In this document: one piece after another, positions 35,301 to 43,879 of the stretch
Layout of the letters: every line of letters begins with the position of its first letter
Numbering within the stretch: position 1 is the first letter of the stretch
Assembly: GCA_028023455.1 (NCBI GenBank)
Contig: JAQFVV010000158.1
Coordinates: 62,001-126,000 of the forward strand
Origin: Epiperipatus broadwayi
Taxonomy: Eukaryota > Onychophora > Udeonychophora > Euonychophora > Peripatidae
Direction: 5' to 3'
DNA: 64,000 nt
Made by a program: the position numbers and the translations under genes
The notes under the pieces: generated by a model
The model's input: the letters and a program-made list of their open reading frames with translations, nothing else
Database searches by the model: none
Told to the model about the DNA's origin: nothing

Positions 35301-38300
35301 ATTTTCTGTGTTTATCAGTTTACATTTATCTGGGCATCTTGACAATGCAACTGTATGTGTTATCTGTCTTCCCTTTTTGTAGTTTAACCAGTAATCGTAT
35401 GCTGATAGAATATTCCACCAGTATAACATTCTCGGGCTAATGTGTTCAGGCACTAATTTATTTTGTAACAGAATTCTGAGAAAAAATTTATAGTCCGTGA
35501 ATATTCCAAAATTTCTACCCCTACTGGTGTAATTTTTTCATTGTGAAAACTATAGTCAGCTTCTTTGTCTATTTGGCTGTAGTTTTTTTCTGCTTTAAAA
35601 AGTGTGCATGTCACACAGGCCACTGGCCTTTCACCCTTCTCATTGGTGTGGGATAACACTGCTCCTATCCCATATTCAGATGCATCTCCCATTATTTGGA
35701 GGATTCAAAATGAACTAGAAGCTTGTTTGATGTTAATAGTGCTTTTCTCTTCTCAAATGCTACATCATGTTTATGCGTCCTTTGCCATTTTTTGTCTTTC
35801 TTCAGTAAGTTGTATAATGGTTTGGCTGCCATTGCTTTATTTTCTAGGAAAGGCTCAAAAAAATTAACTAGACTCAGAAATGCTTGCAACTGTTTGGCGT
35901 TTTCTAGTTTATCTGCATTTTTAACTGCCTTAATTTTATCTGGGCAAGGTTTTTTACTTTGTCTGAAATGATGTATCCTAAGAAAACTAACTCTTGTGTT
36001 TGCCGCATATATTTCTCTTCATTGACTTTGACTCCTGATCTACTAAGTCTTACACAGACTTCCTGTAACCTGTCTCTTAAATTTTTTATTGATACTGCTG
36101 TGATTAGTATGTTGTCATAATAAGGCATCACTCCAATTAGCCTGTTTAATATATGATCTATTTTCACTTGGAAAAATGGGCTGTGGAGATCAAAAAGGAA
36201 GTCTGTTGTATCTGAAAAGGCTGAAAGGTGTTGTTAATGTTAATATATCTGCAGTTCTATTACCTCGATCTGGTGATAATTGGCATTTAGGTCTAATTTC
36301 ACAAAATATTTTGCATCTGTTTATCCAGCCAGCTCTTCCTTTAAATTTGGCATGGGTTACATTTTTTATTTAAGTACTTATTAACCATGACTCTGTAATC
36401 TCCACAGATTCTAATTTGGCCATTTGGTTTAGCAATCATTACTATTGGTGTTGCTCACTGCACAGATTCTGCTTGTGTAAGTATGCCTGTTTTTTTTCTT
36501 CTACTTTTTCTTTTTGGGATAACAGTATTTTTCTAGCTTTACAAGTGTTGGGGTTGGCTTTTTCCACTAATTTAATGTGTACTGGATTTGATATTATCAG
36601 GTCTAGTTCTTTTGTGAATAATTCTGGAAAACTTTGTTGTATCTCTTGTTCTATTGGCAGTTAGTGATCAAATTCAAGTTAATATTGATTCATATTTCTC
36701 TGAACCAGTCTTGCCCTATTAGTGAACTGAGCAAGTTCACTGATTTATTTAAATATTTTATAGGGACTATCATACATATTCCTAACTCGTTTCCACTTAC
36801 ATCTACAGCCTTGGTAGATGTTTTGTGTATTTCAATGTCTGCACAATCTCCTCTAATCTGTTTCCACAGTTTCTCTGAGCTTATTGATATTCCCAACCCG
36901 CTGTCAATTTCTATGTCTATTTTTTTATTGCTGACCTCAACTTGTCTTGTTTTTCCTGCTTTCATTTGCTTTGTTTTTCCTGCTTTCATTTGCTTTGTTT
37001 AGGTTCCCAATGTTCACAATTGTACATAACTTAGTTCAATATTCTTTGACTGTGTTTTTCATTTCTTCTATGTCTAGGTACGGTCCATTGTTTCCTTTAT
37101 ATATGCTTTATTCTATCTTTTAACTTCCCATACCAGTTTTTTACTTTTGTTCCTATCTCGTCGCATAATGTTTTCCCCTGTACTATTTCTTGTATCCGTA
37201 CTCTTACTTCTGTTACTTTCTTTCTAATTGCTGCTGCTACAACAATTTTAATTCCTGCATCATCCTGTGTTAATGCTGTCTGACTTTATGACATGATTAC
37301 TATCTGTGAAGTTATTACCTTTTTAAAACTTATTTGCTTTTCACAGGTTCGAGTTGGTGACTGTGCCAACTTGTTGTGCATCCAAATGTAAACACTCAGA
37401 ATACTTACAAATGAATCAATAAATAATATGACAAATAAAGCAATAAATGGTAAAATGTAATTAATAGCAAAAAGTTATTGATACAGACAACACAGTACAT
37501 ATATATAGTTCACTTAAGGTTCACTTCCCACAATGCGTTTAACACTGGCTGTTTTCTGGATGGTTTTCTCCAGCCTCAGTTTCCAAAACATTTTGGCTCC
37601 ATTCAGTTGCTACTTGCGGTCACTGCCACTCAATCTTCTTTCAGTTACTGTCCGTTAAAATCTCCCACCAACAGTTCATTTTGTAAATCCACTTGAATGA
37701 GAACTATGCACTTTGCTGCACAAACCGTTGATACATGCTGTTTGGCCTCCAGCATCATTCTTGATTGCTATCAGTCTTGTTTTCCCATTGGTATTTTTAA
37801 TTAGACGATTCAACTTCTATTGAATAAAGAAATATTTGTATTTGTAATTAGCAAATATTTCTTGGCATTTACAAACGCAATTTTCTTATCACAAATTACA
37901 TAAATATTTTCTCTTATCAGTTAGCGATCTAAAACAAATATATTTCTCTAATATATTTTCCTTACATTTTCTGGAGTATAAAAAAAAACTTATAATTGAA
38001 TTTCAATGTGCATGTTTTTACAAAACATAACAGTAACAAATTGAAATTGACCATAATGTTTTTTTATGGTAGAGTGGGGAGTGCATTTTTATTAATAAGT
38101 TTTTTTTTAAAAAAAAAAAAACAAACATTAATACATATAGTGCTATTCATATATGAACTTTCTTTGTAATAACTGAACTAATAAAATGACCGTACAAATA
38201 AAAATTGATTTGAATAATAATAGATATGATTTTTGCTACCAATAAACTACCATTTCATCAATAGCCATTCTGAAACAAGTTGTTTTCTATGATTCTCGTA

Positions 38301-41237
38301 AATTAATTAGATAAACTGAAAAATGTAGAGAATAAAATAACTTCACAAATCAATTTGAGATGATTAATATAAAGAAACATAGGAGCTATGATGGAATCTT
38401 AAAATAAAGATTTATTTCTTCATTTTGTTCAAAAACGTAGTAAATAGAAGTGTAACCAAAATTAATTATATTGTTAATTGATTGATGATACTAAAATCAG
38501 GGTCTACTTATCAACACTTCTAGTACAACTATCTGTTTATTTTGCATTTATCTTTTTCTCCAAATTTTTTTATGCCCAATTTATTTTTTTTATCCCCATC
38601 AATAAATATTTCTTTATTTACTCATTTCAACTTTAACCCTTTTCTAACTTAATCATTTCCATTTATTTCAATAATTTTCCAATTTTTTAAAAATTCATAT
38701 TTCTGCTCATGTAAAGTCATTCTTTAAATAATATTTAACAATCTCTTATAAATTTAACTTCAATGGCTCAAATTTGAGTCACACACCTACATTTTTATTT
38801 TTCTATTTACATTGTTACCTATCACATCTTTACCCATCTTCCTACTTCCCCTTAATCATCTATCTATTCCCCTTCCTCTACCATCTTATCTACTTATCTA
38901 TCTACTTAATTAGTCATCAACTTATCCTGTTACTTACTCATTTAGTTTCTGCCCATTCAGTTATTTATTTACCCATCTAAATTATTCCTTTTTTATTCTT
39001 CTACCTACATTTTTATATATTGACATATTTACTTTGATATTTATTTATTTACTCTTTTGCATACTCATGCATCTTTTTATTTATTTTTATACCATCATTC
39101 TCAAACATTTACCTGCCTAATTATCATCATAACCTCTCCATCTAACTTATCTTTTTTATCAACCTTCATATTTATCTTTTCTTATCCTATCACCTTCTTA
39201 ATCACAGTCAGCCTATCTATTCATTCAAAACTTTCTGCACTCACCTTTTTATCAATTTTTTTATTCTCATTTCTACTTTATCACTCATAATCTATTTTAG
39301 AACCAGTAAAATAAATATGGTTAATCAATGGATATCAGAGGACACTAATAAGATTCCAGACTAGATTATTTATTTATATTACTTTCTTTATTGACCATTT
39401 ACATTTATTTTTATAATTTAATCATGCATTTCTCTTAGCAACATAATTACCCACCAATTTAATCACAACATGCCTACTCAGGCTAAGTTACTTCTTATTT
39501 ACTTTTCTATTTAGGATAAAATATATCTTTTACATTTTTTTCCCAATGGCTTTGCTCTTAATTATCTACTTATGTATTTCTCCACATTTCTCACATCTAC
39601 TTTTTGTCTACATCTATCTACTTATCTATATATTTTCTTATGCACTTATTCACTTTCAATTTTATAGATCACTTTTCATCTATGTATATGGATATTTACC
39701 AATTCAGATCATTATCTATCAATTTCATTCTTTTCCTAATAACTTATTTTTTACTGAACATATTTTTTTAATTGCTTGTCTATCTTGCTAATCATTTATT
39801 TTCCTTTTTTGTCTATCACCCAATCTCCTAATCATTCTCTTACTCATTTATCTTTTCCTACTACTACCTATCCAATAAATTATAAATCTACTTTATCATT
39901 TGTTAATTATATTTAAACATTCCACTTATCTATATTTCTACCTACTGCATACATATCCATCAATTCATCAATCTGTTTGCTAATCTTTTTTACATTTGTG
40001 TTCCATGTATTCATCAGAATTAATTTCTCTGTTTCATTATATTATCTCTTACCTATATTTATTTATCTATACCTTTTTTTTATTTTCGTATTGAATCATT
40101 TTGATATTCTTTAGAAATATATTTAGTTCTAATATAAATAAAATCAGATTAAAAATACTTTTTTATCACAAGAGAAGAATGTTGCATTCTTGCGTTCTAA
40201 TATAAAACAGACCCTGCTTCAGTAATATTACTCCTCTTCATATCTTGCTTAAGGTACAGAGATTAGATAATCATCATCTTATAGCAGATGGTATGAGTAT
40301 CTACATATACTGAATCCTTTTTTTCCTTGAAAATAAAAAAAAAAAGAGTTGCTGTTCAGTTATTTTAGTATTGCATAATGATACTGAAGCCATTTCCTCA
40401 TCTATTCTTAATGCTTTAATATGGAGAATAGATTTTAGACTTAACCTTCACAAAAAGCTGAATGGCTATGCTCACAGTTTGAATGAAAAAGGGTCAGAAC
40501 TTGGGTACTATACAAACAGATATTCCATATCAGGAATATAGTTAAATAAAACCAGTACCAATTATCTTGGTAAAAATATAAATTGAGAATTATTTCATAT
40601 CTTTATATAGAAAGAGAACAATCAGGGAAAAGTACAACTGAAAGAGCTAAAGAACATAATAGAGCAATAAAAAGAAAATATACCAAGTCTGGACCATATA
40701 ATCATTATTTAGAAATAGGGTATGTAATAATTTGTGAGGAAAATATAAACATAATAAAATATAGTAAAAATTTTAAAGAAATTAAATATAATAATAAACA
40801 TTATATATACAAGAAAACATAGATAAATGCATTAATAGGGTAACTAGTTTGATAAAATTGGGAGGGAAATAGTCACTGTTAGATAATTGGAAGTTATAAT
40901 ATGTATGAACGTATATGTGTATTGATAGTATAAGAGAGGAGTTGTTTATTTAATGATAGATAGTAGGTATAAGAAAAAAAATGAACAAGAAAATGTATAA
41001 TGGATGTATATCTATGTGTAAATTTATAAAAGTAGTATTTTTTATTTTTTCATGGGTTTATTTCTAGTGGTGATGTCTAGAGTGTGTATAAAGCTGTAGA
41101 ACATTTATTGTCACATGATTAATTTTAAAAATGGCATCTTGAAAAGAGTCCTTTGTGCACAAAAACGATTTAATGATATTAAATTAAATTGCAAGTTGTC
41201 TATTATTTTGAGTTATGTGTAATTTGTTTGACTAAAT

Positions 41238-41299
<62 letters not shown>

Positions 41300-43879
41300 T
41301 CTTCCGATCTATATAAACTAATATTTAGTAAAGTATGTATTAGTGGTTGATATCTTTTCTGAATATATTTACCTGTGTAAGTTGAGACAGAATTCTATTT
41401 GTGTATTAAACTTTGTGTGCTGCTAAATTGGGTATTTGTAATGTACATTAGGATTTACAAATAGGCAGTAGGTAAATCTACCAAAGTTTTTAGGCAAATT
41501 TTTACCAATAAATATTTAACTGACTAATTGTTTAATAGGTCAGCAAAAAAACATCCTTAAAACAAAAAAATTGTATTGTTATTTTCAGAGAACATTTTTT
41601 TTTCCAATTGTTCATTAATATAATGATCAATTGGTTTATTGCTTGAGGTTCCTATGAAGTTTATGCACTGGAAGTGACAGCTTGAGCTTCCATGGAATCA
41701 ACTGCTCTGCTGCTATATTAATCCAGGTAGTAACAGTGGTAAAATGGTAAATTCCAGAACTCAAAAGTTCATAGATCACAACTTAGATCTGGCATGATTA
41801 CTTGAACTTTTTATGAATTTCTGAGCAATAAACTATTTGATTATTTTTTTAATTGTTAATGTTTTTTAATTACAAAGTTTTAAAGAAAACTTGTAATAAA
41901 TATATATTAAAGCTATAACCTTAAGACTATGCACCTAAATACAACAGTAGGGACCTCTACAAATCTTTAACACAAGATTAACAACTTTAAAAACCAAGAG
42001 TGGCCTTTCTTATCTTCGACCTACTTTTTAATTTTATAGGCGAATCTAAAGCATTTTGATTTGAGAGCGTGAAGGTATTGAATGTTTCACTGATTAAATC
42101 CACAATTTGTATTACAAGCTAACGTTTGTGAAATCTTTCAATTTACAGCTAGTCACTGTAAAACTCTCATGATTAGAAATATTTTAAGACAATTTAAAGT
42201 TGTAACTAATAATTTTTTAAGTGCCTACTCATTAACTAAGCAATATATATTAAGGCTATAACCATAAGACTATGCGCCCAAATATGACAGTAGGGACTTC
42301 TACAAATTTTTAACACGATCTTGTCGTAAAAATTTGTAGAAGTCCCTGCTGTTATATTTAGGTGCCTAGTCTTATGGTTATAGTCTTAACATATATTGCT
42401 TAGGTAATGAGTATGTGTTTAACAAATTATTAATTAAAACTTTAAATTGTTTTAAAATATTTCTAATCATAAGAGCTTTACACTGACTCGCTGTAAATAG
42501 AAAGATTTTATGAACGTTAGCTTGTAATAAAAATTTGGACTTAATCAGTGAAGCATTCAATAGCTTCACGCTCTCAAATCAAAATGCTTTAGATTCGCCT
42601 CTATAATTAAAAAGTAGGTCGAAGATAAGAGTGGCTCCTCTTGTCTTTTAAAGTCATTAATCTTATGTTAATGATTTGTAGAGTCCCTACTGTCATATTT
42701 AGGCGCATAGTCTTAAGGTTATAGCCTTAATATATATTGGTTAAGTAATTAGTACGCACTTAACAAATTATTAGCTAAAATTTGTAATAATATTTTTTTT
42801 AAAAAAAAAACCCCACTTACCAATAATATCAAAGCTGGTAATAAATTTCCTGCCCCTTGGAATGATCGGATGATATTGCAACCATTATTTTAGACTTTTG
42901 TGATAAAGTGATTCATTCAATACATTTTCTTTCTTTATTAGAGCAAATAGTGTTTTAAAAAATTTAATAATGATAAGATAGTTGAATACCATAAAATTTT
43001 CATGACAAAATCTTATTATAAGCTACTGCCATGCATAAACTAAAAGCTTTGAAAATATCCTATTAACTTTCTTTTTAAGACTCCTTCTCTTCTTATTATT
43101 GACTTTCCAAAGGATTTCCACAAGATGGTTTCACCTAAACTGAAAATGATTTAGTCCCCAGAATGTAGAAGTTTTTTTTTTGGATAAGTCTTTTTTACCA
43201 AGGACTTTGGTTAAGAAGCAAATGATTTTGCATCTTAAGAACACGGAGCTTATTAAAATTTATTTTTATTCATTAAAATCAGGAAATAATATTTTTTTTA
43301 AATTTTCAAAGAAGATAGAATTAAAAGGAGATATACCATTAAAAAAAGATAGTAAATATTTTTAATTATATTTTCATTATTTAAAAATAAATATATAGAG
43401 TATTAAATCATTGTTTTATATATAAATTAATACAATTATATTTAAAGTAAAAAAACTGAAAATCCAAATTATATAATGAAATCATATTTTATAAGTGTAA
43501 TTGCAAGTTTATTGTTCTTAACGTTTTGTTTTACTTTAATTCATAATTTTTACATACATTTATGTATAGACTTTGTGTGTGTGTGTGTGAATGCATTTAA
43601 AAATAGGATCAAAAATATTGGCAATAAAAATAAATATTAGTAAGTATTCTAATAACAGAACCAGCAAAAGTGAATATATAAAAATAATATATATAATAAA
43701 GTTGTTTTTTAATCACTCAAAGCTTCAGTTATCTCAAATAAATGTTAATTATTATTTTTATTGTTGTTGTTTTTCAGCTTTCTCAGGATCACGATGAAGG
43801 AACAATGCTATTACGAAACACATATTTAGAAGAGGATAAGGATTCACTGACTGATAGTGATGATGACATCCTAACATGA
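14269..43879 (+). CDS. IGF2R-like: 3' part of a cation-independent mannose-6-phosphate receptor (CI-MPR/IGF2R) homologue, seven exons
   Basis: Exons 14269-14349, 19320-19459, 28178-28287, 28409-28494, 28578-28727, 33277-33352 and 43778-43879 join in one frame (745 nt: 1 carried base, 247 codons, TGA), all with GT-AG introns. Residues 1-139 form the end of a linker and an MRH repeat with eight cysteines (42, 45, 52, 59, 88, 104, 122, 134), the family signatures FDIASL, SLGNL, ILFQCD and FNWPTKYSC, and two possible N-glycosylation sites (N84, N118). Residues 162-183 are a hydrophobic membrane span followed by basic residues; 184-247 is the cytosolic tail with YSKL (212-215) and terminal DSDDDILT. 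In this family the receptor carries acid hydrolases from trans-Golgi to endosomes, and the tail binds AP-1/AP-2 and GGA adaptors. The family usually has many MRH repeats, so most of the protein is encoded to the left. Identification rests on domain pattern and tail motifs, not on a search. Confidence 0.85.
15020..15430 (-). pseudogene. Penelope-like element relic, GIY-YIG domain (second family)
   Basis: Minus-strand reading from 15421: [20 protein letters not shown] followed by RINIRKEEH, a GIY-YIG core with the cysteine pair typical of Penelope-like endonucleases. After frame damage near 15215 it continues with an ILAKIEQYD-like and LREA-like segment. It is clearly different from the pair at 610-3003. 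No reverse transcriptase is seen upstream (15430-15800). Confidence 0.7.
16815..17666. mobile_element. Possible DNA transposon or MITE with 17-bp terminal inverted repeats
   Basis: AATAACGTACAATGAAA at 16815-16831 and its exact reverse complement at 17650-17666 bound 852 bp. The interior is richer in GC than its flanks. On the minus strand it holds a TATAAAAG box (near 17395) followed by a TCAGTTTG initiator-like site, a core-promoter arrangement also common in LTRs. There is no protein similarity. The class is unknown, and a solo LTR with a chance inverted repeat is the alternative. Confidence 0.4.
17870..18260. other. Unassigned block, less AT-rich than its surroundings
   Basis: It begins just after a poly-T run and contains a short hairpin (ATGAGC/GCTCAT, near 18030). 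There is no open frame, splice-site pair or tRNA-like box that I recognise. It could be a SINE or MITE, or a conserved intronic element. Confidence 0.3.
18805..18917. repeat. Compound triplet microsatellite (AAT)n(AGT)n(AGG)n
   Basis: Runs of AAT, then AGT/AGA, then AGG, then GCAGCG-like triplets without interruption for about 110 bp. Confidence 0.9.
19320..19459 (+). CDS. IGF2R-like: CI-MPR-like exon 2 (cysteine-rich first half of MRH repeat)
   Basis: The acceptor is attgtttag and the donor is gtgagt at 19460. The exon encodes residues 28-73 and the first base of codon 74. It contains the C-x2-C and two further cysteines (residues 42, 45, 52, 59) and the SLGNL segment that in MRH repeats precedes the central beta strands. 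Frame is continuous with both neighbours. Confidence 0.8.
22963..23070 (+). repeat. tRNA-Gly(UCC)-like SINE or tRNA pseudogene with (AAT)n tail
   Basis: 71 bp fold like tRNA-Gly with a TCC anticodon: a perfect 7-bp acceptor stem (GTGTTGA/TCAACAC), an A box TGGCCTAGTGG and the anticodon loop CTTCCAA. The anticodon stem has one mismatch and the T stem one mismatch, and no T-run terminator follows. Instead there is TTTGACATATGAAAA and (AAT)n, close to the tail of the other SINEs here. It is therefore more likely a mobile copy than a working tRNA gene. Confidence 0.65.
23853..23890 (+). repeat. 3' fragment of the tRNA-derived SINE
   Basis: CCCAGCTGATGCTATGACAT followed by an A-run matches the tail of the copies at 10737-10862 (minus) and 26879-26990. 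The tRNA-like head is missing. Confidence 0.5.
26879..26990 (+). repeat. tRNA-derived SINE
   Basis: tRNA-like head with paired ends (GCATTGG at 26879-26885, CTAATGC at 26952-26958) and an A-box-like GTGGTTGAGAGGTC. The T arm is split by a small insertion. The tail is TATGACACATGTGAAA with an A-run. Confidence 0.6.
28178..28287 (+). CDS. IGF2R-like: CI-MPR-like exon 3 (central MRH strands)
   Basis: The acceptor is taaatag at 28171-28177 and the donor gtaatg begins at 28288. It encodes residues 74-110, with an NFT glycosylation site (N84), cysteine 88 and the [10 protein letters not shown] strand (cysteine 104), matching the TS-I-F-C strand of MRH repeats. It ends between codons. Confidence 0.82.
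28409..28494 (+). CDS. IGF2R-like: CI-MPR-like exon 4 (end of MRH repeat)
   Basis: The acceptor is ttttttag and the donor gtgaga begins at 28495. It encodes residues 111-138 plus two bases, with [14 protein letters not shown], the C-x-x-F-x-W-x-T-x-x-x-C closing signature of MRH repeats. At the place where mannose-6-phosphate-binding repeats have a tyrosine after the cysteine (C-x-Y) this repeat has arginine (C-Q-R), so it may not be a canonical phosphomannose binder. The introns on both sides are very short (121 and 83 bp). Confidence 0.85.
28578..28727 (+). CDS. IGF2R-like: CI-MPR-like exon 5 (juxtamembrane stalk and membrane span)
   Basis: The acceptor is tatttag and the donor gtgaat begins at 28728. 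It encodes residues 139-189: a Ser/Pro/Asn-rich stalk, then about 22 uncharged hydrophobic residues (162-183), then HKEERR as the cytosolic stop-transfer. Its GC content is visibly higher than that of the surrounding introns. Confidence 0.87.
30880..32660 (-). pseudogene. Heavily decayed Jockey/CR1-like LINE reverse transcriptase
   Basis: Reading the minus strand across several frames gives, in order, an IFPEFLK segment (near 32270), EQAEFNPGK (near 32091-32117, the usual EQAGFRPG motif), FIYTDNIAL (near 31752-31783, the catalytic YADD box with its second Asp now Asn) and [10 protein letters not shown] (near 31445-31480). [12 protein letters not shown]-like segment follows. Order and spacing fit one non-LTR reverse transcriptase with many stops and frameshifts. 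The exact clade is uncertain. Confidence 0.65.
32620..32766. repeat. Tandem duplication, about 70 bp
   Basis: The segment TTTAGGAATGAATT...CAATAAAAGG occurs twice in a row with about eight differences. It lies at the upstream edge of the decayed LINE. Confidence 0.75.
33277..33352 (+). CDS. IGF2R-like: CI-MPR-like exon 6 (proximal cytosolic tail)
   Basis: The acceptor is ttattttcag and the donor gtttgt begins at 33353. It encodes residues 190-214: two juxtamembrane cysteines (192, 199), possible palmitoylation sites as in the vertebrate receptor, a basic patch, and HYSYSK. The tyrosine signal YSKL is split over the next splice junction. A gypsy LTR starts only 39 bp past the donor. Confidence 0.83.
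33392..34058 (-). repeat. 3' LTR of the gypsy element (667 bp)
   Basis: On the + strand it starts TGTTGTGCATTC and ends AAACATGACA. It begins 39 bp after the splice donor of the proximal tail exon. Confidence 0.88.
34097..35060 (-). pseudogene. Gypsy integrase remnant
   Basis: Minus-strand pieces: [14 protein letters not shown] (zinc-binding N-terminus), a [10 protein letters not shown] piece, [10 protein letters not shown] and [10 protein letters not shown] (second catalytic Asp), and [11 protein letters not shown], where the catalytic Glu of NGxAE is Lys. The C-terminal piece at 34097-34369 (minus) has a basic KGTIEKIL-type segment. It cannot be active. Confidence 0.75.
35250..35890 (-). 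pseudogene. Gypsy RT connection and RNase H remnant
   Basis: Minus-strand pieces [23 protein letters not shown], the RNase H start [27 protein letters not shown] and ISPRMLYWW-like sequence, in the usual order. A frame break after KEADYS near 35555 and others interrupt it. Confidence 0.78.
35900..36480 (-). pseudogene. Gypsy reverse transcriptase remnant
   Basis: Minus-strand pieces in order: [18 protein letters not shown] (near 36380-36440), an LNANYH-like piece (near 36280), MPYYDNILI (near 36110-36130, the YxDD box with its second Asp changed to Asn) and [10 protein letters not shown] (near 35970). Several frameshifts separate them; the gene is dead. Confidence 0.78.
36690..36989 (-). pseudogene. 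Gypsy aspartic protease remnant
   Basis: The minus-strand reading has [17 protein letters not shown], where DSG is the active-site triplet, then a LIGQDWF-like end. Upstream there is a small repeated KAGKT(K/R)Q stretch. The gag-like part before it is almost missing. Confidence 0.65.
37372..38032 (-). repeat. 5' LTR of the gypsy element (661 bp)
   Basis: On the + strand it starts TGTTGTGCATCC and ends AAACATAACA, and is followed by GTAAC. It aligns with 33392-34058 along its length with scattered substitutions and small indels, so the insertion is not recent. Confidence 0.88.
38500..40110. repeat. Pyrimidine-rich low-complexity tract (degenerate ATCT/TTTA)
   Basis: About 1.6 kb with very few G on the + strand and frequent ATCTA, TTATC and ATTTA words, as from an old tetranucleotide repeat. 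Apparent reading frames here are products of the composition and are not genes. Confidence 0.7.
40580..41230 (+). pseudogene. Penelope-like element relic, end of GIY-YIG domain and 3' tail
   Basis: The + strand gives [17 protein letters not shown] then NHYLEIGY and [17 protein letters not shown], matching the R...EH, H-x-x-x-GH and (K/N)IL-type end of a GIY-YIG endonuclease. It stops near 40820. The noncoding tail contains TTGAAAAGAGTCC and GCACAAAAACGATTTAATGA, which could be a mutated hammerhead. A third, separate Penelope family in this window. Confidence 0.55.
41240..41297. repeat. (TA)n microsatellite
   Basis: An uninterrupted TA run of nearly 60 bp ending directly at the adapter-like sequence. 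Confidence 0.95.
41297..41310. other. Sequence identical to the end of an Illumina adapter (probable assembly artefact)
   Basis: TGCTCTTCCGATCT is the 3' end of the common Illumina read adapter. It sits exactly at the end of the (TA)n run, with AT-rich intron on the other side. A chance 14-base match of this composition in such AT-rich DNA is very unlikely. Confidence 0.85.
41891..42790. repeat. Second, diverged multimer of the 330-350-bp repeat family
   Basis: One direct unit (from about 41905) and the start of a second (42240-42305) are followed by an inverted copy (42325-42781). The block lies between the direct repeats TTGTAATAA at 41891-41899 and 42782-42790. It aligns with the units at 12203-14033 over their length (shared TAGGGACCTCTA, AACACAAG, GACCTACTTTTT- and TTTTGAT-containing stretches, and the GTGAAG/CTTCAC hairpin) but is clearly diverged. 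Confidence 0.75.
43778..43879 (+). CDS. IGF2R-like: CI-MPR-like last exon (distal tail and stop)
   Basis: The acceptor is gtttttcag and the stop TGA is at 43877-43879. It encodes residues 215-247: L215 completes YSKL (Y-x-x-hydrophobic), then comes an acidic stretch ending D-S-D-D-D-I-L-T. That ending aligns by position with the DSDEDLL acidic-cluster dileucine motif of vertebrate CI-MPR, where GGA adaptors bind and the serine is a CK2 site. Ile replaces the first Leu. Confidence 0.87.
   Translation, partial: LSQDHDEGTMLLRNTYLEEDKDSLTDSDDDILT

Larger units (their letters stand above)
33387..38037 (-). mobile_element. Ty3/gypsy LTR retrotransposon, dead, with both LTRs and 5-bp target duplications
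   Basis: Direct repeats GTAAC at 33387-33391 and 38033-38037 flank a 4,641-bp element in minus orientation. Two LTRs (33392-34058 and 37372-38032) share most of their sequence and have TG...CA ends. The internal region has protease, reverse transcriptase, RNase H and integrase remnants in gypsy order, each broken by stops and frameshifts. Next to the 3' LTR a purine-rich tract (GGAGAGGGGAATGA, minus strand) ends at the LTR. Little of gag remains (about 37000-37371). Confidence 0.9.
33353..43777 (+). other. Receptor intron (10,425 bp) enlarged by insertions
   Basis: GT-AG intron between the two tail exons. It contains the Ty3/gypsy element (33387-38037), a pyrimidine-rich low-complexity tract (38500-40110), a Penelope relic (40580-41230), (TA)n with adapter-like sequence (41240-41310) and the second multimeric repeat (41891-42790). 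The section 42800-43777 has nothing recognisable. Confidence 0.75.

Noticed and set aside
34250-37002. Plus-strand frames across the gypsy element
   Set aside because: Antisense shadows of the minus-strand protease, RT, RNase H and integrase remnants.
38774-39791. Several short plus-strand frames rich in Ser, Leu, Tyr and Ile
   Set aside because: Products of the pyrimidine-rich, stop-poor low-complexity tract.
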